NCBI GenBank assembly: GCA_027596945.1
Contig: JADGJH010000731.1
Coordinates: 1 to 14,915, forward strand
Source of the DNA: Physocladia obscura
Taxonomy: Eukaryota; Chytridiomycota; Chytridiomycetes; Chytridiales; Chytriomycetaceae
Direction of reading: 5' to 3'
DNA: 14,915 nucleotides
The position numbers and the translations under genes were made by a program. Of this stretch, positions 1-8,483 are shown piece after piece (position 1 is the first letter of the stretch; each line of letters begins with the position of its first letter). The notes under the pieces are model-generated. The model searched no databases. It saw nothing but the letters and a program-made list of their open reading frames with translations, and was not told the origin of the DNA.

Positions 1-129
1 TTAAGAGGAATTCTAAGAACTTCATGTGGTCTCACAGTGAATTCTCACAAGGAATTCCATTTTGCAAAATCTCTCCACTGTTTCCATTCAAATTTTTTTG
101 ATGGTTTCTTTTCAACGTGAAATTACTGT

Positions 130-135
130 TTTATT
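130..135 (-). promoter_or_regulatory. AATAAA poly(A) signal overlapping the stop codon
   Basis: On the minus strand the last sense codon CAA and stop TAA of the coiled-coil gene lie inside CAATAAAAC, so the canonical AATAAA hexamer overlaps the stop codon. If used, the 3' UTR would be only about 15-30 nt. The same overlap is seen at 4943-4948. Confidence 0.5.
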
Positions 136-1129
136 GATCATAATTCCACCCGCAAGCTCGTCTCAAGCAGTCTTTTACCACCGGTGACAACTCGGTCATT
201 TCGCTCCACGCATGTAAAGACAAATCTCTCATGTTTTTAACGCTCTTAAGACGGTATTTTTTCGCCACAAGCAAATCATGTCCCAAATCATCTTCATTCC
301 ATCCTTCAAAAATTGCAACTGCACCCAAAACAGTCGCAACACTTACACCGTCATTCAATAAATGCCCTGTCCGATTCTGAACATGCTCCCATACCTGCTC
401 AATGGAATTCAAACTTAGTAGTGATGCTTGAGAGTCGTACTGATTTATGTTCAGATTGTAGCCGGAAAGCGTCACATTCTTGGTGTCTTCACTTTGTTGC
501 TGTAGCTGATGAATCTCATTCTGTTTTTGCTCGTATCTTTGGTTTTCCTCAAGCTCACTCTGCTTGGCGGCCTTTTCGGCAAGATCACGCAAAGATTCCT
601 CCAGTTCTTGTTGCTGCTGCTCTTGCTCCTCCTGCTGCTGCTTTTTTTGTAACTGCTGCCGCTGTTGTAGCAAAATTTGTTCTTGCTGCTGCTGAGCTGC
701 ACGTCGAAGTTGCTGTTGTTCGTCGAAAGCGCGCTTCTGCTCCTCCGCTTTAATTTTCTGCTCTTCTGCAATACGTTGTTGTTGCTCAAAAGCACGTTTT
801 TGCTGTGCTTCCAATTCGGCTTGTTCGGTTGCTTTCTTTTTTTCTTCGAGTTGCGCTTGTTTTTGCCGCTCCTTTTCTGCAGCAATAACAGCAGCAACCG
901 CTCTTACTTCTGCCTGTTTTCTGACTTGTTCTTTTACTTCTTCTTCTTGTTTTTTCTTTTGCTGCTCTTCTCTTTCCAGCTTTTCTTTTTTCAATTTTTC
1001 TGCTTCAGAGCTGGGCGGCAGTCCTTTCAATTTGCGTTGTTCTTCGAGATATTGGGCTGCCTCAGCTGCCACCGCTTCCTTGTTTTCTTCATCATCGCTG
1101 TCTCCGCCAAATCGCTTGAACCCCCACAT
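131..1129 (-). CDS. Q/E/K-rich coiled-coil protein with a conserved-looking C-terminal domain
   Basis: Single uninterrupted frame of 332 residues from ATG 1129 to TAA 131. After a short start (MWGFKRFGGDSDDEE) residues about 25-215 are a continuous run of Glu, Lys, Gln, Arg and Ala with heptad-like spacing, as expected of a long coiled coil or single alpha-helix, including several poly-Gln patches written with mixed CAA/CAG. From about residue 230 the composition changes to an ordinary globular one, with Trp, Gly and hydrophobics (IEQVWEHVQNRTG, FEGWNEDDLG, CLRRACGWNYDQ at the very end). That C-terminal 100 residues is the part most likely to be conserved. I do not recognise the family and give no function. 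The gene lies downstream of, and on the same strand as, the thiolase. The repetitive Lys/Gln coding explains the spurious Leu/Phe-rich frames on the opposite strand. Confidence 0.75.
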   Translation of the reverse strand: MWGFKRFGGDSDDEENKEAVAAEAAQYLEEQRKLKGLPPSSEAEKLKKEKLEREEQQKKKQEEEVKEQVRKQAEVRAVAAVIAAEKERQKQAQLEEKKKATEQAELEAQQKRAFEQQQRIAEEQKIKAEEQKRAFDEQQQLRRAAQQQQEQILLQQRQQLQKKQQQEEQEQQQQELEESLRDLAEKAAKQSELEENQRYEQKQNEIHQLQQQSEDTKNVTLSGYNLNINQYDSQASLLSLNSIEQVWEHVQNRTGHLLNDGVSVATVLGAVAIFEGWNEDDLGHDLLVAKKYRLKSVKNMRDLSLHAWSEMTELSPVVKDCLRRACGWNYDQ

Positions 1130-1394
1130 GCAGTCGTATGTTTTTTAAAACAATGGCAAAGAGCGGAAAGGGAGAAAAGCTGATGTTGCAAAATTTGAAT
1201 TAACTGAAAAATTTCCCCACACCGTCATTGTTCTTTTTCTGATACTGCGTAAGAAAACAATAGTGCACAGAAAAATAACGAAAGATCACACAGTGGAGAA
1301 TCCGGAAACATGCACCTAGAACGCGGTTGGTTGGCAGTAGCGTTTGAAGAATCAGATAGTCAGTCAAATGACGAAAGCAAATTATGTGTCAATT

Positions 1395-1400
1395 TTTATT
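1395..1400 (-). promoter_or_regulatory. AATAAA poly(A) signal of the thiolase
   Basis: Reverse complement reads AATAAA about 31 nt downstream of the thiolase TGA (1434-1432). It is followed by AT-rich sequence before the coiled-coil gene begins at 1129. Confidence 0.5.
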
Positions 1401-1431
1401 GGATTTTTTTCTGCACAATTAGTTCAAAAAA

Positions 1432-3133
1432 TCACAAGATTTCATTTTCAACCACCGCCGCAACACCCATACCGATTCCAACACTGAAAAAAAAAATTTC
1501 AAATAAAAAAATTATAGAAGTCAAACGTTAAAAAAAACCAAGAACTCACCACATAGAAATGATACCATACTTCTCCTTTCTTCGCCTCAACTCTGGCAAT
1601 AAGGTTGCTATCTGTCTCGATCCAGTCGCACCCATAGGGTGTCCGAACGCAATTGCGCCTCCCTTCGGGTTCACTGTCTCAGGGTTAATACCAAGCTTCT
1701 TAACACAATAAACTGCTTGGGACGCAAACGCTTCATTGATTTCGTAAACCGCGATTTCATTAATAGTTAGTCCGGTTTGCTCGAGGACTTTTGGGATAGC
1801 GAGCGCTGGGCCGATACCCATAATTGATGGGGGGCATCCAACAGCAGTAAAGCCTATGAATCTCGCAATTGGCTTCAAGCCCTTCTTTTCGGCGTATGAA
1901 CGGCGGCAGAGGAGAACGGCAGCGGCTCCATCTGTAACTTGCGACGAGTTTGCAGCAGTGGATGTGCCGTTTGGCTTGAAGGACGGGCGAAGTTTTGCAA
2001 GTTGTTCTGCTGTTGGAACGCGGATTCCATCGTCAGCACTGTCAATTGAAAGATATAATAGTTATAAAGTTTAGAACATATTATCTGTATTTTGCTTCCA
2101 CCTGACAACAGTTCCGTTCGGCAGCGTGATTGGAGCGATTTCATGGCTGAACAAGCCTTCTTTAGCAGCCTTGGCGGCAAGCGTGTGGGATCGAAGAGCA
2201 AACGCGTCTTGCTCCACACGTGTGACTCCAAACTGCTCTGCAACATTCTCTGAGGTAATTCCCATTGGCGTCATAACATCCGCAGCCGGGCCGTAGGCCA
2301 TAACTTCTGGAGAAAGGTCGGTCGGCATTGCACCTGGGCCATAGTACCTGTAATGTTAATTTTGGATAAATGTCGTGTGAAAGGAAAACTTGAATTAATG
2401 TTACATTGACATTGATTCGACACCGGCGCCAATTCCGATGTCGATAAAACCGGCTTTGATTGCAGCGGCGATTGCACCAACAGTGGCAAGTCCAGAAGAA
2501 CATTGTCGATTCACAGCGCATGCTGGAACGCTGTTTGGAAACCCTCTGCAAAACACCAAAAATAAATATATTACTTAGTCATCCAACAAAGTTAGTCATC
2601 CAACAAAGTTAGTCATCCAACAAAGCGGACAAAAAACGTGAAAATAAGAACAATCGCCTGCAGATTTTTGTTTTCTTCATATTCTTACGCGTAAAGAGCT
2701 GCCATTCTAGCGGTCGTCACACCAGCGCCGGGCATACATACATTTCCAACTTGAATGTCTTGCACGATACCAGGTTCGATTCCAGTTCTCTTTATAAGTG
2801 CCTAACAAACGAAGGAGTTGAAAATAGTAGAAAAAAAAAGTTAATAGCACCTTAAAAACTTCGCCCATAATATACTCGGGATGAGTCTCCTTGAACGCGC
2901 CCTTTCCGCCCTTGCAAAGCGGAGAGCGGATGGCCTCGATAATAACAACATCGTCGGGGCTCTTTGGGGCTTTAGCTATTTAAGAAACGTATTTAAATAA
3001 AGAAAAGACAAAATCTTTCGCACGCACGCGTACAGAAAAAACACCTACCAATGCATGATCTCGAGCCTGCTGACGGTGGGGCCGCTGAAGCAGGTGCGAG
3101 ATGTTGTTGGATAGCTGAGATGCGTTGGCTCAT
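1432..3133 (-). CDS. POT1: Peroxisomal 3-ketoacyl-CoA thiolase (acetyl-CoA C-acyltransferase), seven exons
   Basis: Catalyses the last step of peroxisomal beta-oxidation, cleaving 3-ketoacyl-CoA to acetyl-CoA and a shortened acyl-CoA. Exons by GT-AG boundaries and phase: 3133-3049, 2975-2851, 2801-2689, 2545-2405, 2347-2102, 2038-1550, 1483-1432; total 1251 nt, 416 residues, the usual length for the family. The N-terminus MSQRISAIQQHL contains a PTS2 matching R-I-x5-H-L, so Pex7-dependent import is expected. Active-site features: nucleophilic Cys about residue 123 in VNRQCSSGL, NEAFASQ about 338-344, His about 370 in GHPMGATG, and Cys about 400 in SMCVGIGMG; that last Cys codon is split by the final intron. 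Introns are 49-143 bp. The donors GTGCTA and GTGGAA (introns 2 and 5) are weak, but phase and protein continuity support them. The start was chosen because it places the PTS2 at the extreme N-terminus. Confidence 0.95.
2575..2625. repeat. Three perfect tandem copies of a 17-bp unit inside thiolase intron 3
   Basis: The unit ttagtcatccaacaaag occurs at 2575-2591, 2592-2608 and 2609-2625 without a mismatch. It lies wholly inside intron 3 (2688-2546), which is the longest intron of the gene at 143 bp; removing two units would leave about 109 bp. Confidence 0.9.
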
Positions 3134-3400
3134 TGTTGTTTTTTTTTGTATCTTTTTTTGGAAACAACATTTGTGTCCAATTGCACATGGCTCATCTTTG
3201 TGGCACCTCATGGGAAAGCAAAAACAGGCTGACAAATAACCACAAAATTTAACTTAAAATTTGCCTCACATGGACACAAAGAAAGAAAGGAAGAGTCATG
3301 GAAAACACAAGGCAATTTCCATGAAAATGATCCCATCAAAAAAAATAAAATAATAAAAAACAGCTATTAGAAATTTAAAACTCTGATAAAAGTTACAAAA
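3134..3400. promoter_or_regulatory. Divergent intergenic region between thiolase and the small Cys-containing gene
   Basis: Holds no supportable gene. It must carry the thiolase promoter (leftward) and that of the 3401 ORF (rightward). A run of T directly upstream of the thiolase ATG is an A-rich leader on the coding strand, and CCAAT occurs once at about 3178. I see no convincing oleate-response element. Confidence 0.4.
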
Positions 3401-3742
3401 ATGGAAACATGCCCGTCCAATCTCAACAATTACACATCAAACGCAACGAAATCCGAGAACAGCAATAATAGAAATATACAAAGCAGCAACATCATCAGCA
3501 TGGACGAATTTGCGACTTCAATCAAAACTGGAATTCTTCTCAATCAACCCCTGACGGTCCAGTCGAGTTTTCAATATGCTCCGCATTTCAGTGAAAACGC
3601 TTCACATATACAAATGCAAAACGTGTGCTGTTACGATTCTACAAAGCCGTTGAGTCGCGAAAACGCGTGCATTTGTGACTGGAAGCCGAAAATTTGCACA
3701 TGCGGTGTTGCACATGCTGCTTTGAGTTTGATGCGCAAATGA
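3401..3742 (+). CDS. Small hypothetical protein with a Cys-rich C-terminus
   Basis: An ATG with A-rich upstream context (caaaaATGg) opens a 113-residue frame ending in TGA. The first half is rich in Asn, Ser and Thr. The second half contains a Cys cluster, CC at about residue 76, then CIC, then CTCG, and ends LSLMRK. The Cys pairs could bind metal or form disulfides, but the pattern matches no domain I know. No signal peptide or membrane segment is evident. The gene is divergent from the thiolase and convergent with the Ser/Asn-rich gene at 3878. An AATAAA lies about 92 nt after its stop. Whether it is single-exon or the last exon of a longer gene cannot be decided here. Confidence 0.5.
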   Translation: METCPSNLNNYTSNATKSENSNNRNIQSSNIISMDEFATSIKTGILLNQPLTVQSSFQYAPHFSENASHIQMQNVCCYDSTKPLSRENACICDWKPKICTCGVAHAALSLMRK

Positions 3743-3877
3743 TTAATATTTGTCGGTTTCTTTTACTTATTTAACTGTTCATTTTCCGCTTTTTATTGAG
3801 CCATTTTATATAAAGAAACCATATATATTTTAAAATAAAAAATAATTGCGCATAACAATATTTGGAGATTAGGAAAA
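3743..3877. other. Convergent intergenic spacer with two interleaved poly(A) signals
   Basis: A plus-strand AATAAA is at 3834-3839 and a minus-strand AATAAA at 3797-3792. Each lies beyond the other along its own direction of transcription, so if both are used the two convergent transcripts overlap at their 3' ends by at least about 45 nt. Confidence 0.45.
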
Positions 3878-4558
3878 TCATTCGCGTTGCAATGAAAAAG
3901 AGCGCGAGGCAATGATTAAAGACTTTTGCCATGTACTACTGCTATTGGATCTTGCCCACCAAATTTTTTCAACATCAGCAGTAATGATATTCTCCTTTGC
4001 ATTTGCAGTTGTACCGATGACTGACAAGGCGTTGGATTTTTGCAACTTTTTGTAAAACCAGTGTTTTTTTTGTTTGGATGTAAAAGTAGTAGAGCGAGGT
4101 AATACAGGTGAAGAATGTGGAGAAAGATTCACTGGAGGCGTGATTTTCTCAATTCGACCAGATGGAAAAATTCGAAGGTAATTTTGTTGTTCAGTTTTTA
4201 CTGCGGCAGAAGTTAAAGAAGTTTCGTCATCATCATCCGAGTTGCGCTCCACTGGTGACCACATGGGCGTGGAGGTATTTTTTTTATTGCCGCTGTTGCT
4301 GTTGTTGATTGCTGAGTTCAAACTTGAATTTATGTTTGTTCGGTAAGACACAAGGAAGCGGCCGACAGGGTAAAGATAAGAGGAGTGAGAATAAGATTGT
4401 TGCAGGAGGGATCCCGATAACTCATTATCGGATGAGTTATTTGATAATTCAAGTTGTTTAATCCTCTTTGCCGATGCGACAAACTGAGCCGTGAACGAAA
4501 GTGAACCGTCCAAGTCACTCTTCAACTCACTGAGCCTTTCTTTTTGCATATGTTTCAT
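3878..4558 (-). CDS. Ser/Asn-rich hypothetical protein
   Basis: From ATG 4558 (MKHMQKERLSELKSDLDG) the frame runs 226 residues to 3878. The start is helical and charged, followed by stretches rich in Ser and Asn, an acidic DDDDE patch near the middle, Pro-Ser motifs (LSPHSSPVLPRS) that resemble phosphorylation sites, and a basic/aromatic segment (KQKKHWFYKKLQKS) near residue 160. This looks like a largely disordered regulatory protein, and I do not recognise the family. The frame is open further upstream to about 4651 but without an ATG and through a poly-Lys stretch encoded by an A15 tract. A short upstream exon (ATG GAT followed by a GTATTT donor near 4660) joined at the CTCAAG around 4561 would be in phase and is a possible alternative start. 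Confidence 0.55.
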   Translation of the reverse strand: MKHMQKERLSELKSDLDGSLSFTAQFVASAKRIKQLELSNNSSDNELSGSLLQQSYSHSSYLYPVGRFLVSYRTNINSSLNSAINNSNSGNKKNTSTPMWSPVERNSDDDDETSLTSAAVKTEQQNYLRIFPSGRIEKITPPVNLSPHSSPVLPRSTTFTSKQKKHWFYKKLQKSNALSVIGTTANAKENIITADVEKIWWARSNSSSTWQKSLIIASRSFSLQRE

Positions 4559-4943
4559 TTCTTGAGTGTTTAGGTTTTTGATTTTTTTTTTTTTTTGAAC
4601 CTTTTCGCAGTAATTGGAGAAGCAAAGCAAATGAAATAAAGAGTTGCGCAATCAACAAAAATACCATCCATCACACACAGCAGATTCATATAAAATTATG
4701 TGTTGCCATGCCACTTGGCCCACAGCAGCAAAAACGAACACAATCCATAACGAAAACCGCCCACAACACCCACGTACAGTTGTTATCATTTGCTCTTATT
4801 ATTATTTATTTCTTGTAGTGCTGTAAATCCATAAAACAGTCATACAATCCAAAAATTCCTTAAAAAAAAAAAAGAGTCAAAATCCAAGAAGTGGAACTGA
4901 AAAAGTTCTCCAACAAATATCCTTTTGCAACCGTAGCAGAAAT
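4559..4943. other. Intergenic region, no supported gene
   Basis: AT-rich sequence with homopolymer runs (T15 around 4580, A11 around 4862). Short open frames here lack a plausible start, composition or splice logic. It presumably includes the promoter and possibly a short first exon of the Ser/Asn-rich gene. Confidence 0.4.
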
Positions 4944-5683
4944 TTATTCCGAGAATTTTACATGGTTAGAATTCCGCGCACTCGTTTCGCTGTTGCTGTA
5001 ATCACGGTATGAAACTTTGACTGTGTAACTGTTGAAAACGTAATTGCCAGAAGCGCTGAAACTGACACGACGGTTTGACGCGAAGTATTCTTGGCCAGTA
5101 GGAGCAAAAATAACTCACTAGTACTACGCTTTACTGTATTCTCTAAAAATATAGTCAATATAAGTGTTTACAAAGTAATGTCGGTCTCGGTCAGCAAGGT
5201 ATCTCGGGAGAAATGAAACTGACATTCGTATGTTTCGATTTTGATTCCGTAATACGAAACAGCAACACCAATTCCGGTGTTGAAAGTTGTGGGTATTCAC
5301 ATTAATAAACACGGAGCGGAGTACTCAAGTCATCAGAACCTATGGCAACAGCCGAAGCCTTGTTTGTCATCAGGACAGTGTTTCCTGTGTATGTGGTTTC
5401 ACTGGCTGCAAATTCGTAAGTCAGTTCTGGTATCATTTAGGGGTATATAAAAATAACGGCAGATCTAGCATCGAGAAGAGAGTTCACAGTGACTTGAATC
5501 GTGGTTTATACCCCCAATGTCGTGCCCACCTCTTTCTCTCACTTTCAAACCCACTAATGATTTTCATTTTGTGATGAAAGGTTTTGTCACCGTGATGGCT
5601 CCAGTTAGTGGAGTGGTGATAGCGACGATTTGCAATAAGCCAGCCAGAAGTAATGCAAAAGCAGCTCGAATAATTGAAGTCAT
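4944..5683 (-). CDS. Candidate secreted-protein locus, exon structure unresolved (possibly decayed)
   Basis: ATG 5683 opens a 39-codon segment with a textbook signal peptide: a basic start, then a hydrophobic AAFALLLAGLLQIVAI core, then TTPLTGA as a possible cleavage region. It stops at 5564, so an intron is required. Further along the minus strand three protein-like segments in different frames are rich in beta-strand-like residues: TVLMTNKASAVAIGSDDL (about 5370-5315), NTGIGVAVSYYGIKIETYEC (about 5281-5222), and FASNRRVSFSASGNYVF with YTVKVSYRDYSNS (about 5085-4985), the last ending in TAA at 4946-4944 inside an AATAAA signal. I could not join them with GT-AG introns in consistent phase. 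The locus is therefore either a gene with splice sites I mis-set or a frameshifted pseudogene. No family recognised. Confidence 0.3.
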
Positions 5684-6056
5684 TCTTCGAAGTTCCAATT
5701 GCTAAATAGAAATAATCCAAGTTAAAATTTATGCTGAAATTAAAATTTTTAATTGCCAGCGCAACTTTTCTATGATAGTTATCACAGCATTCATTGAACT
5801 ACATAAGTTTGTTTAACATTTATTTGATCCTATTTCAATGGTGGCTCGTCTCAGAAAATAATTTTGATTAAAAATTTTCAATTAAAAGAATTTTTTGGAA
5901 CTCTTGATTGGAGCTGTCATTTGCACTTTGTCAGTATTTTATCTGAATTGATGAAAATAAGTAAATAATTACGACAGTTGTTTTAATCTGTAGGTCACTC
6001 CATAAATTGAAAGTACTGCCAAAAATTAAACAACCAGCAACAAGCACATCAAACTC
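5684..6056. other. Intergenic region, no supported gene
   Basis: AT-rich with no start-anchored frame of protein-like composition. It carries the upstream region of the candidate secreted gene and the 3' flank of the zinc-finger gene. I see no repeat of note. Confidence 0.4.
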
Positions 6057-6924
6057 TCAATCTTGTGCAATCTTTCTCTCTCTTGCATGCCTCCAAAAAT
6101 CCACTGCCTTCTTGCGTTCAACTTTGCTTCCAGTGAACAAAGCCGGTCCTGATTCAACGTTGGTCAGATCCTCAACTTTATAATTTCGTCCACCTTTCTT
6201 TCTCCTGATTTTAAAATGCGATTCATAGTGTTGCTCCTGTAAGTATTTGAAAACTAATAAACATAAAATAAAAATGACAGAGAAATAATAGAAAATGAAC
6301 CATATTGTCTTTCCGCGAAAAACGTCTTTCACACGGCCCAAACCGACACAAGTACGGACGTAAGCCCGTGTGCTTGCGCATATGTCTTGTTAAATGGGAA
6401 CTTGTGCCAAGCATTTCGCGACAATCTTGCAGTGGGCATTGATAACGCACGACATCAGGATTTGATCGTCGTTCTGCGCTGCGCCATGGATGCGTGTTTT
6501 CATTGGATCTGATGTGACTGTTTGGAATGTGATGAACACTACGGTCTGGTATCGTCTCCTGTGGCTTCATGTCGGGGGATTGTGGTGTTGTTTCGTACGT
6601 CGTTTCTGATTTGAAGAGGGGAAAACAAAAATGATATAAAAAAAACATTGTTTAAATAATAAAACAAAAAACTCTCTGCTTACTGTTATTTTTTTCCAAA
6701 AGTGTTTCAAAACTCACTGCCGAATTTGTTGGAGTTGGCAGTGAATTTGGTGTCATTCCCAAGCTGAGAAAATCGAAGAAGTCGACATCTGCGGAAGTAG
6801 AATCTTCTTGGGCTTTTGATACAGTTTCGTTGGAAGTGGTGCAAATTAATCTGTCAATCCCTTCAAATAAGTCGTCAAACGGATCAGGTGCAAACCCAAG
6901 CATTGCGCGAAAGGAATCCACCAT
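6057..6924 (-). CDS. C2H2 zinc-finger protein (putative transcription factor), three exons
   Basis: Exons 6924-6684, 6605-6301 and 6236-6057 give 726 nt and 241 residues. The N-terminal 80 residues are acidic and hydrophobic with no fold signature (FAPDPFDDLFEGIDR, DFFDFLSLG), the composition of an activation domain. After a polar linker come two C2H2 fingers: finger 1 has Cys137, Cys142, His155 and His159 (C-x4-C-x12-H-x3-H), then the linker TGLRPY, and finger 2 has Cys167, Cys172, His185 and His189 with the same spacing. Intron 2 (6300-6237) splits finger 2 between its Cys and His pairs; the exact ligand spacing after splicing confirms the model even though the donor GTTCAT is weak. The C-terminus is basic (FKIRRKKGGR). 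A nuclear DNA-binding role is inferred from family knowledge; targets are unknown. Confidence 0.85.
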
Positions 6925-8310
6925 TTATTTTTCTCTTCGTGGGTGAGAAAAAGCGCGGACTTATTTTATTTTTTGTGGTGGAAGTGTGGGAAATAGTTGA
7001 CAGTTGGAATTAAGTGTGTGAATGTTTGGATATATTTTCTTGTTTACCGAAAAATATAATTTTACATACTTTTCTGGCACTCGTAAATGTCAATTGCCCT
7101 TCGAAAGCATCGGTTTTGTCTGATTTTGATTTTCCAGAAAACAGCTGTATTCGTGCGGGATCCTCAACCTGTAAACTTGGGCTCAATTGATTTCCTTTCC
7201 CTTTCTAGCTCAGAATTGTAATGCCTGCAATGAAAGAACTTTCAAACAGTCCTCTCACATAGTAATTGGGGCAAATAGGCCAGCGGAAATTGCTGCCGGG
7301 ACATCCCCGCTGCTATTTTATTGATAAAAACACAACGAAATGAAATTTGGGGGGAAAAAAGGAGAGAAGAAAAAAAATAACAGGTTTTTAAGTGGTATAC
7401 GGTAGGCGAAAACGACGAGGTGGATAGTGGCGGTAAAAATGAAAACAAATAAAGAAATGAGAGGGAAAAAAAAAAGGAAAAGAAAGAAAAAAACTGAAGT
7501 GACTCTGTCATTTCCCGCTTTGTTGATCAGATTGACACATTCACAGAAACAATTATAAAACAAATTATTTAAATTCTGTTGCAAAAGCTAAATTTCAAAG
7601 TAAAATTTCTGTTGAGATTTAAATTAAAAGTGACTCCATTTGATAAAGCAAAGAAGATTTTTTTTGTGAAATATACAATGTAAAACAAGTATCTTCAGGA
7701 AATCAGAAAAAAAAGACTCACAGCTTACAGACTTGAAAAAAAAATTTCAGGGGTATTTGAGCTTTTAAACCTTGTTTTACGTGAAAATCAGTTGGTTATG
7801 TTCCAATAATGAAACAGCAAAACATACAAGGTAGAATTGAAGTTGACAAACTAGTTGAGGGCCAACAGCTAAAGTCGAAAGATTAAGAAGAAAAAAAAAT
7901 AACTGGTACCAGAACAAAAATTAATTCTAAGATAGTTGTATGTTTATAATTGCTTGTTTTTCCAAAACTGCAACTTGTTCAGTTTCTGAAAATTTTTAAT
8001 AAAAAATTTCCAACACTCGATGAAATATCTCAACTATTATTCATATATTGGTGAATTATTTCCGAAAAATGAATTGATGAAATTTGTATCAGATATAAAA
8101 TGCTACTTTGAAACATTGAAGTCTCAAAATCTATGCTAATAGCAAAAATTGACTTAACAAGAAATTCTAAGTATAATTCTCTTTTATTTCATATTTTCAA
8201 AAATAACTTTTAAGGAGGAAGAGCAGTGCAAAAATGGGCATATTTAAGTAGAGAAATCAACTGAAGTAAAAATTCAGATTATTTTTCTTGATGAATAAAA
8301 CAATTTAAGG
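6925..8310. other. Long AT-rich noncoding stretch between zinc-finger gene and inserted element
   Basis: Contains the zinc-finger gene promoter at its left edge and purine runs around 7350-7500 (A/G-rich on plus) that create artefactual Phe-rich frames on the other strand. No frame has a credible start and protein-like composition. A 25-codon ORF at 7809-7886 is too short to support. The left boundary of the inserted element probably lies somewhere here or at the hairpin beginning at 8321, but no terminal repeat marks it clearly. Confidence 0.4.
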
Positions 8311-8320
8311 GGACCGTGGT

Positions 8321-8400
8321 CGCGCCCTGTGCTGCAACTCAGTGGTGAACTCCTAATAAAATATTGAATTGACGAGTTTTCCACTGCGGTAAGAGGCGCG
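8321..8400. repeat. GC-rich imperfect hairpin
   Basis: cgcgcc at 8321-8326 pairs with ggcgcg at 8395-8400, and cagtggtgaactc at 8340-8352 pairs with gagttttccactg at 8374-8386 with two mismatches, leaving a 21-nt AT-rich loop and an internal bulge. It is a GC island in very AT-rich sequence, 84 bp before the first element gene. Just outside, gaccgtggtc (8312-8321) is itself a short palindrome. The function is unknown; it could be an element end, an RNA structure or a regulatory site. Confidence 0.5.
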
Positions 8401-8483
8401 GGTTTATTCAAAACGGGATTTTCGTGAAATAAAATAAAAGGATATAATCGTATTTTTATTTTCTTTACCAATAGTATCAAGCA

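Noticed and set aside
1..60. Three GAATTC sites within 60 bp
   Set aside because: Short palindromes clustered by chance; no larger repeat unit around them.
472..1183. Leu/Phe-rich frames on plus and a Ser/Lys-rich frame on minus over the coiled-coil gene
   Set aside because: They are shadows of the Gln/Glu/Lys-rich coding sequence and lack coherent starts or domain features.
1310..1531. Plus-strand 73-codon ORF
   Set aside because: Antisense to thiolase intron 6 and last exon; those exons are well supported by phase and by the family C-terminus.
7242..7584. Phe-rich membrane-like frames on the minus strand
   Set aside because: They arise from A/G-rich runs on the plus strand; no plausible start, and composition is dictated by the homopolymers.
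7809..7886. 25-codon ORF with Gln/Lys/Glu composition
   Set aside because: Too short, no neighbours or motif to support it, expected by chance in AT-rich DNA.
8311..8404. tRNA gene
   Set aside because: GC-rich and hairpin-forming, but no matching A box, B box or cloverleaf could be drawn.
8274..8480. 68-codon minus-strand frame over the GC-rich hairpin
   Set aside because: The frame is explained by the hairpin composition; no ATG context, domain or continuity with other element genes.
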